The position numbers and the translations under genes were made by a program. A model generated the notes under the pieces. The model saw only the letters and a list, made by a program, of their open reading frames with translations, was not told the DNA's origin and searched no databases. Positions 17,113 through 24,349 of a stretch of 64,000 bases of DNA are shown one piece after another. The stretch is from the NCBI GenBank assembly GCA_016866335.1, contig VGMT01000002.1:84910-148909 (forward strand). The letters are read 5' to 3'. Every line of letters begins with the position of its first letter. The stretch's first letter is position 1. The DNA is from Bacteroidota bacterium (GTDB lineage: Bacteria > Bacteroidota > Bacteroidia > CAIKAF01).

Positions 17113-18007
17113 AGCTCATGGATTGAATAATTTTTTCGGCCAAATCTACGTTTTTAAGTCCTGCAAGGGCATCAACACGAGGGCTTTTCCCTGTTAAAAT
17201 AGCTTGGCCCCAGTCTTCTAATTCATCTAGAATAGCGTTGTTGGGTTTAATTTCGGGATATAGAGTAGTTTGGTTTTGTTCTTTCCAAGGTTGTACAGCA
17301 AGGCTGTGGTTTAGCAGGTCTAGGTCAAGGGTTTGATGGTCTTCGTACACGGTGAGGCTTCGGTACCGGCGAACATGTGCGCGGCTAGCCAGCATAAGGG
17401 CCTGACTTCCATCTTCAAATTCCAAACTAACCTGAGCCGTATCGCAGGAATGGGTAAAGGAGCGGTGGCCTTTGGCTTGAATGGACGAAATAGGGGACTG
17501 AATTAGGGCCAGAACCAGATCGATGTCGTGGATCATCATATCGAGCACCACTGAAACATCTAAGCCGCGGCTGCCTTGCGTTGCATAACGTACAGTTTCG
17601 ATGCGTCGTGGATTTACTATCAGGGGTAATGCTGCGGTAAATGCGGGGTTAAACCGTTCTACATGGCCAACGGCCACGACGGGTTTGCCGGGACCGCAGA
17701 AATTCAACAGCTGCTGGGCTTGGGCCGCAGTTTGGGTGATGGGTTTTTCAATAAAAACATGTTTGCCTTGGCGCAGAGCGGCTTCAGCTAGTTCTGCATG
17801 GGCCACAGTGCTGGAACAAATGCTAAGGCATTGGCTGGCATCAAGCAAAGATTGCAGGGAATCAAAATAGGCGGAGGGGGAGTCGCTTGTTGCAGCGGCC
17901 GAATCATAAAAGCCCTGAAAATCAAACATCGGAGAACCGTGCAGCAATTTTCCATGAATTTTACCCATGTGGCCCGCACCGACCACTCCCACTTTCAAGA
18001 CACCCAT
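17090..18007 (-). CDS. Gfo/Idh/MocA family NAD(P)-dependent oxidoreductase
   Basis: The 305-residue protein starts with a Rossmann motif KVGVVGAGHMGKIHGKLL. It has the family signature HVFIEKPITQTAAQAQ (EKP motif) near residues 84-99 and VGHVERFNPA downstream, followed by DMMIHDIDLVLAL. Members oxidise or epimerise sugars, often nucleotide sugars for surface glycans. It is first in the operon with the lipoprotein and the undecaprenyl-phosphate sugar transferase, so a sugar-modifying role in glycan synthesis is likely. It is divergent from pcm with only 59 bp between starts. Confidence 0.88.
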   Translation of the reverse strand: MGVLKVGVVGAGHMGKIHGKLLHGSPMFDFQGFYDSAAATSDSPSAYFDSLQSLLDASQCLSICSSTVAHAELAEAALRQGKHVFIEKPITQTAAQAQQLLNFCGPGKPVVAVGHVERFNPAFTAALPLIVNPRRIETVRYATQGSRGLDVSVVLDMMIHDIDLVLALIQSPISSIQAKGHRSFTHSCDTAQVSLEFEDGSQALMLASRAHVRRYRSLTVYEDHQTLDLDLLNHSLAVQPWKEQNQTTLYPEIKPNNAILDELEDWGQAILTGKSPRVDALAGLKNVDLAEKIIQSMSYANPFVC

Positions 18008-18054
18008 TGTTAGTATGTTTTCACAAAATTACACAATTTAGCCCCCCGACCGAT

Positions 18055-18062
18055 TAAATTTG
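18055..18062 (+). promoter_or_regulatory. Putative -7 box abutting pcm (candidate leaderless mRNA)
   Basis: TAAATTTG is followed by four bases and then the pcm ATG (TAAATTTGCTTCATG). The box and the 4-nt spacing match the GH25 gene at 48657. No good TTG was found at -33. Confidence 0.5.
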
Positions 18063-18066
18063 CTTC

Positions 18067-18714
18067 ATGGATTCGTATCGGTACATGGGCCTTCGAAAGC
18101 AGTTGGCAGAGTTGTTGGCAACAAAGGGAATAAAAGATGCAGGTGTAATGGCTGCGATTCAAAAGGTACCTAGGCATGCCTTTATTGATACCCAGTTTGA
18201 CCAATATGCGTATCAGGATATGGCTTTTAAAATTGGGGCTGGACAAACCATAAGTCAACCTTTTACGGTTGCCTTTCAAACGGAATTGCTGCAAGCAACC
18301 AAGGGTATGAAAGTGTTGGAAATTGGAACTGGTTCAGGGTATCAAACTTCGGTTTTGATGGAATTGGGCTTAAAGGTGTTTTCGGTGGAGCGGCAGCGGA
18401 TGTTGTACGACAGGGTAAAAGTGTTGCTGCCTAAGCTGGGTTATGCTCCCAAATTGTTTTTTGGGGACGGATTTGCGGGTAAGCCAGCTTTTGCCCCATT
18501 TGACCGTATTTTGGTAACCTGTGGAGCCCCTTTTGTGCCAGAGGCCTTGTTGGAGCAACTTCGTCCGGGTGGCATGTTGGTCATTCCCGTTGGGGAAGGC
18601 GATGTTCAGGAAATGCTTCGAATTACTCGACGAGAGGATGGCAGCACACAGACCGAGAGTTTTGGAGAGTTTCGTTTTGTGCCTATGCTGCCTGAGCGTT
18701 CCAACGATATATAA
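18067..18714 (+). CDS. pcm: Protein-L-isoaspartate O-methyltransferase
   Basis: The 215-residue protein shows the Pcm sequence order: VPRHAFID near the N-terminus, then QDMAFKIGAGQTISQPFTVAF, then the SAM-binding motif VLEIGTGSGYQTSVL and VFSVERQRMLYDRV. It methylates abnormal isoaspartyl residues so that damaged proteins can be repaired. The length is normal and the C-terminal strand FGEFRFVPML is present. It is divergent from the Gfo/Idh operon and is followed by the small DUF2256 gene after 66 bp, so the two may be co-transcribed up to the hairpin terminator. Confidence 0.93.
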   Translation: MDSYRYMGLRKQLAELLATKGIKDAGVMAAIQKVPRHAFIDTQFDQYAYQDMAFKIGAGQTISQPFTVAFQTELLQATKGMKVLEIGTGSGYQTSVLMELGLKVFSVERQRMLYDRVKVLLPKLGYAPKLFFGDGFAGKPAFAPFDRILVTCGAPFVPEALLEQLRPGGMLVIPVGEGDVQEMLRITRREDGSTQTESFGEFRFVPMLPERSNDI

Positions 18715-18780
18715 TTGGCTATTTTCTAAACCTTGGGCTGTTTGCCTTGTTTTTAGTTCAATCTGCTTTAGTTGGGTAAC

Positions 18781-18930
18781 ATGCATAAAAAACAGCATCT
18801 TCCAGAAAAGACCTGTGTGGTTTGTCAGCGTCCCTTTTCTTGGCGAAAAAAATGGGAGAAAAATTGGGAAGAGGTTAAGTATTGCAGCCAGGCCTGCCGA
18901 GATGGTAAAATGAAAAAGGCCGGTAATTAG
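18781..18930 (+). CDS. DUF2256 small cysteine-rich protein
   Basis: This 49-residue ORF is too short for the ORF track. It reads MHKKQHLPEKTCVVCQRPFS, then WRKKWEKNWEEVKYCSQACR. Two CxxC-like pairs (CVVC and CSQAC) and the WRKKW motif are the hallmark of DUF2256, a small probable zinc-binding protein. The function is unknown to me. It lies downstream of pcm on the same strand, and its last codons form the first arm of a terminator hairpin whose loop carries the TAG stop. Confidence 0.88.
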   Translation: MHKKQHLPEKTCVVCQRPFSWRKKWEKNWEEVKYCSQACRDGKMKKAGN

Positions 18931-18940
18931 CCGGCCTTTT
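18914..18940. terminator. Bidirectional hairpin terminator between DUF2256 and rplS
   Basis: AAAAGGCCGG, loop TAATTAG, CCGGCCTTTT form a 10-bp stem with A and T runs on both sides. It can stop transcription from the pcm/DUF2256 side and from rplS on the other strand. The stem overlaps the end of the DUF2256 coding sequence. Confidence 0.8.
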
Positions 18941-18958
18941 CAGTAAATATTGAAAATG

Positions 18959-19315
18959 TTAAGCTGTAACAATACGCTCCTTAATACGGGCAGATTTTCC
19001 AGACAAACCGCGCAGGTAGAACAATCTGGCACGGCGAACTTTGCCTTTGCGAAGAACGGTTAGGGAATCAATGAAGGGCGTATTTTCAGGGAAAATCCGC
19101 TCAACGCCAACACCACCAGAAATCTTACGAACGGTAAAGGTGGAGGTTGAGCCGCTACCGCGACGTTGAATTACCACGCCTTGGAACTGCTGAATGCGCT
19201 CCTTATTGCCCTCACGAATTTTATAGGCCACGTTGACGGTGTCGCCGGCTTTAAACGTAGGCAGTTCATTCTTCTTGGTAAACTGCTCTTCTACAAACTG
19301 AATGAGTGATGACAT
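18959..19315 (-). CDS. rplS: 50S ribosomal protein L19
   Basis: The 118-residue protein shows the L19 pattern: [33 protein letters not shown], then [18 protein letters not shown] and the basic tail [15 protein letters not shown]19 sits at the 30S-50S interface. It is a single gene with a full promoter (TTG, 20 nt, TAATTTTG) upstream. In many bacteria rplS ends the rpsP-rimM-trmD-rplS operon; here rpsP and rimM are 2 kb away on the other strand and trmD is not in the window. Confidence 0.97.
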   Translation of the reverse strand: MSSLIQFVEEQFTKKNELPTFKAGDTVNVAYKIREGNKERIQQFQGVVIQRRGSGSTSTFTVRKISGGVGVERIFPENTPFIDSLTVLRKGKVRRARLFYLRGLSGKSARIKERIVTA

Positions 19316-19353
19316 AACGGTAATCTTTAAACAAGCATTCCCAAACGGGTTGG

Positions 19354-19384
19354 CAAAATTAACAGGAAAAATTTAAAATCCCAA
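19354..19384 (-). promoter_or_regulatory. Promoter of rplS
   Basis: On the minus strand TTG (19384-19382), a 20-nt spacer, then TAATTTTG (19361-19354). This fits the Bacteroidota TTG / TAnnTTTG promoter. The rplS ATG follows after about 38 nt. Confidence 0.65.
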
Positions 19385-19467
19385 CCTTAACAGCAAATAT
19401 AGCGGCAAAGCAGTTTGAAACCGAGGTTGGGATAGGTCGAAAACCTATGTAAACCTATGAAAAGTAG

Positions 19468-19475
19468 TACCTTTA
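19468..19475 (+). promoter_or_regulatory. Putative -7 box for holA
   Basis: TACCTTTA lies 55 nt before the holA ATG at 19531, in the divergent gap with rplS. A short direct repeat AAACCTATG occurs just upstream. Confidence 0.4.
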
Positions 19476-19530
19476 GGGCCAGTTAAAGGCGGCATGAACG
19501 GATTTGAATTCATATACAACAGAAAAGGCC

Positions 19531-20571
19531 ATGCAGATTAAACCAATGGATTTGGTAAAAGAAATCCGAACGGGTACAGCCGCTCCATTAATGTTGGCGG
19601 GAGGAGCCGAAGGGTTTTTTTTAGATGAAATTGAGAATGCTCTTTTGGAGTCGGTATTGAGCGAAGAAGAAAAGGCGTTTAACCTTGACATAGTGTATGG
19701 CTCAGAAGTCAATGCCGAGCAGTTGATATCCATTGCAAAAAGTTATCCAATGATGGCCGAGAAAAGGCTGTTATTGGTTCGCGAGGCTCAGAGTTTGCAT
19801 GCAAGGGAATGGGAAAAATTAATGCCTTATTTAAAAGCGCCCTCCAGCAGCACAATTTTAGCCTTTATACACCGGAATAAGGATCCGGACAAACGGAAAA
19901 CAGCAACCAAGGCCTTTATAGAATCAAAGCAGGCTCGGTTTTCGGAGGCAAAGCCAATGTCGGAAGAAGGTTTGGTTGACTTTATTGTAGCTAAAGCTGG
20001 GCAAAACCAACTTAAGTTTGATGCTAAGGCAGCTTTTGCCTTGAAGGAATTGCTTGGGTCTAATTTAGCTCGTATAGTTTCTGAAATTGAAAAGATTCGG
20101 CTTTCGGTACCTGCAGGGGCCGAGATTAAACTGGAAAAGGTAATTGACCAGGTTGGGCTAAGTAGGGAGTTTAATATGTTTGATGTGCCGGCCTACCTAG
20201 CCCAGAAAAATGAAGTACGGTTGCTGCGCACCACCATGTATATGGCGCGCAATACGAACAAGTACCCATTGCCCGTTTTGGTTGGAGTTTTGTACAATTT
20301 TTATTCCAAGCTGCTGGCCATTCAAAGCATCTACTTTGAGAATCAGCGGCTTCAGAAACAAGGTAAATCTGGCCGAGATCCTTTTAGAGTGATTCGGGTG
20401 TACGATCCCGGTATTTACCAAGCGGCTTTAAAAACAATTCCAATGGATAAAACGGCGCGTTCACTTCAAATTCTAAGGGAATACGACCGCAAATCAAAGG
20501 GGATCGACCGTTCGGGGGCCTCTGAAGATGCTTTAATGAAAGAATTAATGCTAAAACTGCTTCATCCATGA
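19531..20571 (+). CDS. holA: DNA polymerase III subunit delta
   Basis: The 346-residue protein opens with APLMLAGGAEGFFLDEIENALLE, the typical delta-subunit start. It has the conserved segments VREAQSLHAREWEKL, AFIHRNKDPDKR, and ELLGSNLARIVSEIEKIRL. Delta loads the beta clamp as part of the clamp-loader complex. I use the ATG at 19531; the track TTG at 19504 adds nine unlikely residues. The stop overlaps the start of the EVE-domain gene (ATGA). The gene stands divergent from rplS. Confidence 0.92.
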   Translation: MQIKPMDLVKEIRTGTAAPLMLAGGAEGFFLDEIENALLESVLSEEEKAFNLDIVYGSEVNAEQLISIAKSYPMMAEKRLLLVREAQSLHAREWEKLMPYLKAPSSSTILAFIHRNKDPDKRKTATKAFIESKQARFSEAKPMSEEGLVDFIVAKAGQNQLKFDAKAAFALKELLGSNLARIVSEIEKIRLSVPAGAEIKLEKVIDQVGLSREFNMFDVPAYLAQKNEVRLLRTTMYMARNTNKYPLPVLVGVLYNFYSKLLAIQSIYFENQRLQKQGKSGRDPFRVIRVYDPGIYQAALKTIPMDKTARSLQILREYDRKSKGIDRSGASEDALMKELMLKLLHP

Positions 20572-20993
20572 ATGCACGGGTTTGGTTGATAAAGTCTGAG
20601 CCGGTTAAGTACCCTTGGTCTAAAATGCTTGAAGAGGGAAGGACCTTTTGGGACGGAGTGAGAAACCACCAGGCCAAGAACAATCTCCTGGCAATGAGAA
20701 GTGGCGATTTCGCTTTTTTCTATCACAGCAATGAGGGTATGGAAATCGTAGGGCTGGTTCAAGTGGTTCAAGAAGCCTATCCTGACCCTACTGCCCAAGA
20801 AGGACCTTGGGTGGTGGTAGATGTGGTTCCTGTGGCAAGCCTACCCAAGCCTGTAGGTTTGGCTCAACTGAAATCCGATCCGATTTGCAGCCAAATGGCA
20901 TTGGTTCGCCAAAGTCGATTGTCTGTATGCCCGGTTACTGAGGCCGAGTTCCAGCGGATATGTGAAATGGCCGATTGGAATCCGCCGGTTTAA
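20568..20993 (+). CDS. EVE domain protein (thymocyte nuclear protein 1-like)
   Basis: The 141-residue protein starts VWLIKSEPVKYPWSKM and continues WDGVRNHQAKNNLLAMRSGDFAFFYHSN, the classic EVE-domain motifs (W-xx-KSEP, W-GVRN-QA, GD-FFYHS). EVE domains have a PUA-like fold and are thought to read modified bases in DNA or RNA. The gene is translationally coupled to holA (ATGA). A role in DNA-modification sensing or restriction is possible, but nothing else in the window supports it. Confidence 0.9.
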   Translation: MNARVWLIKSEPVKYPWSKMLEEGRTFWDGVRNHQAKNNLLAMRSGDFAFFYHSNEGMEIVGLVQVVQEAYPDPTAQEGPWVVVDVVPVASLPKPVGLAQLKSDPICSQMALVRQSRLSVCPVTEAEFQRICEMADWNPPV

Positions 20994-21031
20994 TAATGAG
21001 GTGCAGAATAGGATTTCTCAAAAATTCATCG

Positions 21032-21039
21032 CACCTTTG
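21032..21039 (+). promoter_or_regulatory. Putative -7 box for rpsP
   Basis: CACCTTTG, one mismatch from TAnnTTTG, lies 47 nt before the rpsP ATG and after the EVE gene stop. The leader in between is CT-rich. No clear -33 box is seen. Confidence 0.4.
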
Positions 21040-21086
21040 CCCCCTCATAATCTAAATTTTTACAGTAACACTTAATCTTAAGGACC

Positions 21087-21752
21087 ATGGCTGTACGCAT
21101 TCGACTTAAAAGACAAGGCAGAAAACAACGCCCGTATTACCACATCGTTGTTGCCGACGCCCGCTCGCCCCGCGACGGTCGTTTTATTGAACGTATTGGA
21201 AATTACGACCCCAACACCCAACCCGCTACCATTGAAATCAATGTGGATAAGGCGGTAAATTGGTTGCAAAATGGAGCTGAGGCCTCCGATACTGTACGAG
21301 CTATTCTAAGCTACAAAGGGGTATTGTACAAAAACCACCTTCTAAATGGAGTTCGCAAAGGCGCTTTAACTGAAGAGCAGGCAAACGCTAAGTTCGAAGT
21401 TTGGATGAAGGAGAAAGAAGATAAAATTGCAGGCCACGCTAAATCCATCGGCGATTCTAAGGCCTCTGATAAAGCAGCGCGTTTGGCGGCTGAACGGAAA
21501 GTGAACGAGGCCCGCGAGGCTGCGTTGGCTGACGCAGAAGCTGCAGCTCAGGCAACCGAAGCTCTAGCCGAGGAAATGCCAGAAGATGCTCCCCAAGCTG
21601 AAATGGCCACCGAAGATGTTGCCAACACTGAGTCAGCAGTAGAAGAAGCTCCTGTCGCTGAAGTGGCAGCCGAAGAGGCTCCAGTCGCTGAAGTGGCAGC
21701 CGAAGAGGCTCCTGCTGCTGAAGCTCCAGCCGAAGAGGCTCCTGAAGCTTAA
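21087..21752 (+). CDS. rpsP: 30S ribosomal protein S16 with a long Ala/Glu-rich C-terminal extension
   Basis: Residues 1-80 are a normal S16 core: MAVRIRLKRQGRKQRPYYHIVVADARSPRDGRFIERIGNYDP. The next ~140 residues are an extension, first charged and helical (AKFEVWMKEKEDKIAG, KAARLAAERKVNEARE) and then a low-complexity Ala/Glu/Pro/Val tail built from a 10-residue repeat (EEAPVAEVAA). S16 is usually about 80-100 residues; extensions of this type are known in Bacteroidota. The tail should be disordered and acidic. rimM follows after 11 nt. Confidence 0.95.
   Translation: MAVRIRLKRQGRKQRPYYHIVVADARSPRDGRFIERIGNYDPNTQPATIEINVDKAVNWLQNGAEASDTVRAILSYKGVLYKNHLLNGVRKGALTEEQANAKFEVWMKEKEDKIAGHAKSIGDSKASDKAARLAAERKVNEAREAALADAEAAAQATEALAEEMPEDAPQAEMATEDVANTESAVEEAPVAEVAAEEAPVAEVAAEEAPAAEAPAEEAPEA
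21642..21749 (+). repeat. 30-bp in-frame tandem repeat in the rpsP tail
   Basis: Three and a half copies of a 30-bp unit of the form GAAGAGGCTCCAGTCGCTGA plus ten bases start at 21642, 21672, 21702 and 21732. They encode EEAPVAEVAA-type repeats. Units 1 and 2 are nearly identical and unit 3 is diverged, so copy number may vary between strains. Confidence 0.85.
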
Positions 21753-21763
21753 TTTTTACCGGT

Positions 21764-22306
21764 TTGGATAAATCGAACTGCTTTTTCTTGGGCAAGATTA
21801 AAAAGCCCAACGGTTTAGGTGGTGCTCTCGAGTTGTTTCTGGATGTAGATGATCCTAGTCCGTACCTGAATTTGGAATTTGTATTTGCAGAACGGCATCA
21901 TCAATTGGTGCCGTTGTTTTTTTCAAAGCCCATTCAGGTGGCAGGGCAGAAGTTTATTGCTCGTTTTAAAACCATTGAGCATATTGACCAAGCTTCTGAA
22001 TGGGCGGGTTCTGATTTATATTTACCTATTGAACAGTTGCCGGTTTTAAGTTCAGACCAGCAGTATTATTACCATGAATTACCCGGGTTTTTGGCCTGCA
22101 GCCCAGAAGGCCGAGAATTGGGTTCGATTTTGGAGGTGATGGAGCATGGACCCATGCAATGGCTGGTGGTGCAACGCCATGGCCAAGAGGCCTTATTGCC
22201 TTTGAGTGATGAGGTTTTTGTGCGTGTAGATCGAGAAACAAAGAGATTTTACCTGCATTTGAAACCGGGTATGGATGAACTGTATCCTTTTTTGTTTGAA
22301 AAATGA
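21764..22306 (+). CDS. rimM: Ribosome maturation factor RimM
   Basis: The 180-residue protein begins DKSNCFFLGKIKKPNGLGGALELFLD, the RimM N-terminal barrel. A PRC-barrel-like half follows (YYYHELPGFLACSPEGRELGSILEV, then EALLPLSDEVFVRVD). It helps mature the 30S head around S19 and S13. The only start that fits the family N-terminus is the TTG at 21764. It sits between rpsP and the solute-binding protein gene, whose ATG overlaps the rimM stop (ATGA). trmD, the usual next gene, is absent here. Confidence 0.9.
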   Translation: MDKSNCFFLGKIKKPNGLGGALELFLDVDDPSPYLNLEFVFAERHHQLVPLFFSKPIQVAGQKFIARFKTIEHIDQASEWAGSDLYLPIEQLPVLSSDQQYYYHELPGFLACSPEGRELGSILEVMEHGPMQWLVVQRHGQEALLPLSDEVFVRVDRETKRFYLHLKPGMDELYPFLFEK

Positions 22307-23898
22307 AATTTTCTAGGATCAGGCTCTGGACTTTTCGGATTAGCCTAGGTCTTTTGGCTGCTTGTTCCTTACCAAGTTCAACAAAACAAGCGGTTCTTCT
22401 GTACAACGAGCATTCTGGCATCACCTCATTGGACCCCTTGTATGCAAGAAATTTGGCGAATATTTGGGCGGTTCAGTGGACGTATGAAGGGCTAACCAAA
22501 CTAAATTCAGACAACAAAATTGTGCCTTGCCTTGCCGATGCCTGGGTTTGCGACTCAACAGGTAAAGTGTGGACCATTTCTCTTCGAAAAGGGGTGTTTT
22601 TTCATCCAAATCCCGATTTAATTGTGGGCTATCAACTCAACAGCCGCGATGTGGTTTTAAGTTTAGATAGGGCTCAGAATCATCCTTTTAGTGCCTGGAT
22701 TTTAGAAGGTCTTGATACACTGATTTCAAACGGGGATTTTGAAATTGAACTGCATTTTTCTAGGTCTGTCCCAGACCTTCCTGCCTTATTGTCCATTCCT
22801 GCTCTAAGCATACTCCCTGCCCCTTTGCTTGAATCAAAGCCGGTTGAATATTGGCGTACCATAGCTTGTGGAACTGGGATGTTTAGGTTGCAAACCTGGG
22901 TTGAAGGAGAAAAAATGATTTTGCCTAGATTTGAATCTTACTGGAATAATACAGGTATAACTTCGAAGGGAATCCCTATTCAGGGTATTGCAATTCAATT
23001 TGTAAAGGAGATTCAAAGTGCAAAGCTTGATTTTTTAAGGGGCAGTTTGGCTTTTTTGCAAGGTGCTGATCCTCAAGTAAACGATGAGTTGCGTATGCTT
23101 GCACAACAACCTTCCGCCTCTTTTCGGGTGGTTCAGGGTGATTTTTTAAATACAGAATACCTGGGATTTAATCTTCAGGGTAAACATCCTGCTTGTGGTT
23201 CGGCCGCTTTAAGAAAATCGTTGGCTGCCTTTTTAGATGTTTCCAAAATATTGAAAGAGGTTAGAAGCGGAATGGGACAAGATGCAGAAGGGCGGTTTTG
23301 TCCGCTTTCTTTGGTGGAAGTAGGGGCTAAACCCAACGAACTTCAGGGCCAAGATCAGAGGGCCACTGCCTTGGCTTGGTTAAAGAGAGCGGGGTACAAT
23401 CATCCAAGGGAGGTGCCGCCCTTGGTCTTGCATACCGATCCAGCCTACGCTTATTTTTGTTCCGCCCTCATTTATCCTTGGGCTTCAGAGGGGTTTAGGG
23501 TAAGGTTAGAAGTTCTAGAACGTTCCACCTTAAAATCTATGGTAGCCAAAGGTCAGCTTGATTTTTTTAGGGCCTCTTGGATTGCCGATTATCCCTCGGC
23601 CAGCAATGTTTTGGGTATTTTCCATTCGAATCGTATTCCTCCCAATGGACCTAATTACAGTTTTTTCAAGAACGATACCTTAGACCAAGCCTGTGAGGTG
23701 CTGTCAAAAAGTACCGAAACAGAGAAACAAAGAGAAGCGATTGAGCAAATTGAATCTTTGTTAAGCCATCATGCCCCCGTGATTCCACTGTATTTTGACG
23801 CATACCTACGGTTCGAACGAAAGGAATTTCAGGGTTTAACATCCAATGTGCTGAATCAACTGGATGCGCGAAATGCCGTGGTTGTGCAGGGTGAATAA
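22303..23898 (+). CDS. Family 5 extracellular solute-binding lipoprotein (peptide/nickel type)
   Basis: The 531-residue protein has a lipobox LAAC (lipidated Cys about residue 21). It then follows the SBP_bac_5 pattern: SLDPLYARNLANIWAVQWTYEGLTKL near the start, VWTISLRKGVFFHPNP, and a C-terminal domain with ASWIADYPSASNVLGIFHS. Such lipoproteins bind peptides or other ligands for ABC importers such as Dpp/Opp. No permease or ATPase gene is nearby, so the partner is unknown. It is translationally coupled to rimM, an unusual place for it. About 200 bp of noncoding sequence follows. Confidence 0.87.
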   Translation: MKFSRIRLWTFRISLGLLAACSLPSSTKQAVLLYNEHSGITSLDPLYARNLANIWAVQWTYEGLTKLNSDNKIVPCLADAWVCDSTGKVWTISLRKGVFFHPNPDLIVGYQLNSRDVVLSLDRAQNHPFSAWILEGLDTLISNGDFEIELHFSRSVPDLPALLSIPALSILPAPLLESKPVEYWRTIACGTGMFRLQTWVEGEKMILPRFESYWNNTGITSKGIPIQGIAIQFVKEIQSAKLDFLRGSLAFLQGADPQVNDELRMLAQQPSASFRVVQGDFLNTEYLGFNLQGKHPACGSAALRKSLAAFLDVSKILKEVRSGMGQDAEGRFCPLSLVEVGAKPNELQGQDQRATALAWLKRAGYNHPREVPPLVLHTDPAYAYFCSALIYPWASEGFRVRLEVLERSTLKSMVAKGQLDFFRASWIADYPSASNVLGIFHSNRIPPNGPNYSFFKNDTLDQACEVLSKSTETEKQREAIEQIESLLSHHAPVIPLYFDAYLRFERKEFQGLTSNVLNQLDARNAVVVQGE

Positions 23899-24097
23899 TG
23901 GGGCCCGAATTCAAAGGGAAACCCAATAGAATTGGTGTATCGGCCAAGAATGCCAGTCCGGCAACTATTTTAGTTTTTATCTTTTAAATCGGATAAACAT
24001 GTCCAATTGTAAATCAAAACAATCCATTCGTAAACTTTTGTAGGTTTGCAGCGCGCCCCTTACTTTAAATAGGAAGGTGGTACTTTATATTTGATTC

Positions 24098-24274
24098 GTG
24101 AATGGGAAAAAGCAGATTTTTTGGTTGTTTCTTACGGTTGTATTTTGCGGCCCTTGGCTATTGAGTGCTTCGAATTTGCCATCCTATCAGGAGGCACTCA
24201 TCAAGTTAAATCGCCTTGATTCGCTCTGCAAAATTCATTTAAAAGATAGGAAGTTGGACTCTTTGTGGTTTTAG
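24098..24274 (+). pseudogene. Possible N-terminal remnant of the LytS-type kinase gene
   Basis: A GTG-started 58-codon frame reads MNGKKQIFWLFLTVVFCGPW, a signal-peptide-like start, then LPSYQEALIKLNRLDSLCKI, and stops at TAG. It is in the same frame as the kinase ORF that begins at 24350, with stops between them. A +1 shift near 24270 would continue as FSACNLKDLASGWNAIHPDD for about 26 more codons. This suggests that a longer secreted or periplasmic sensor part was broken by a frameshift and stops. The link to the kinase is inferred from position and frame. Confidence 0.5.
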
Positions 24275-24349
24275 TGCTTGTAATTTAAAGGATTTGGCTT
24301 CAGGCTGGAATGCAATTCATCCGGATGACCGGCAAGTAACATTTACCTA

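Noticed and set aside
21642-21749. 30-bp direct repeats as a CRISPR or intergenic array
   Set aside because: They are contiguous, in frame and encode the Ala/Glu tail of S16.
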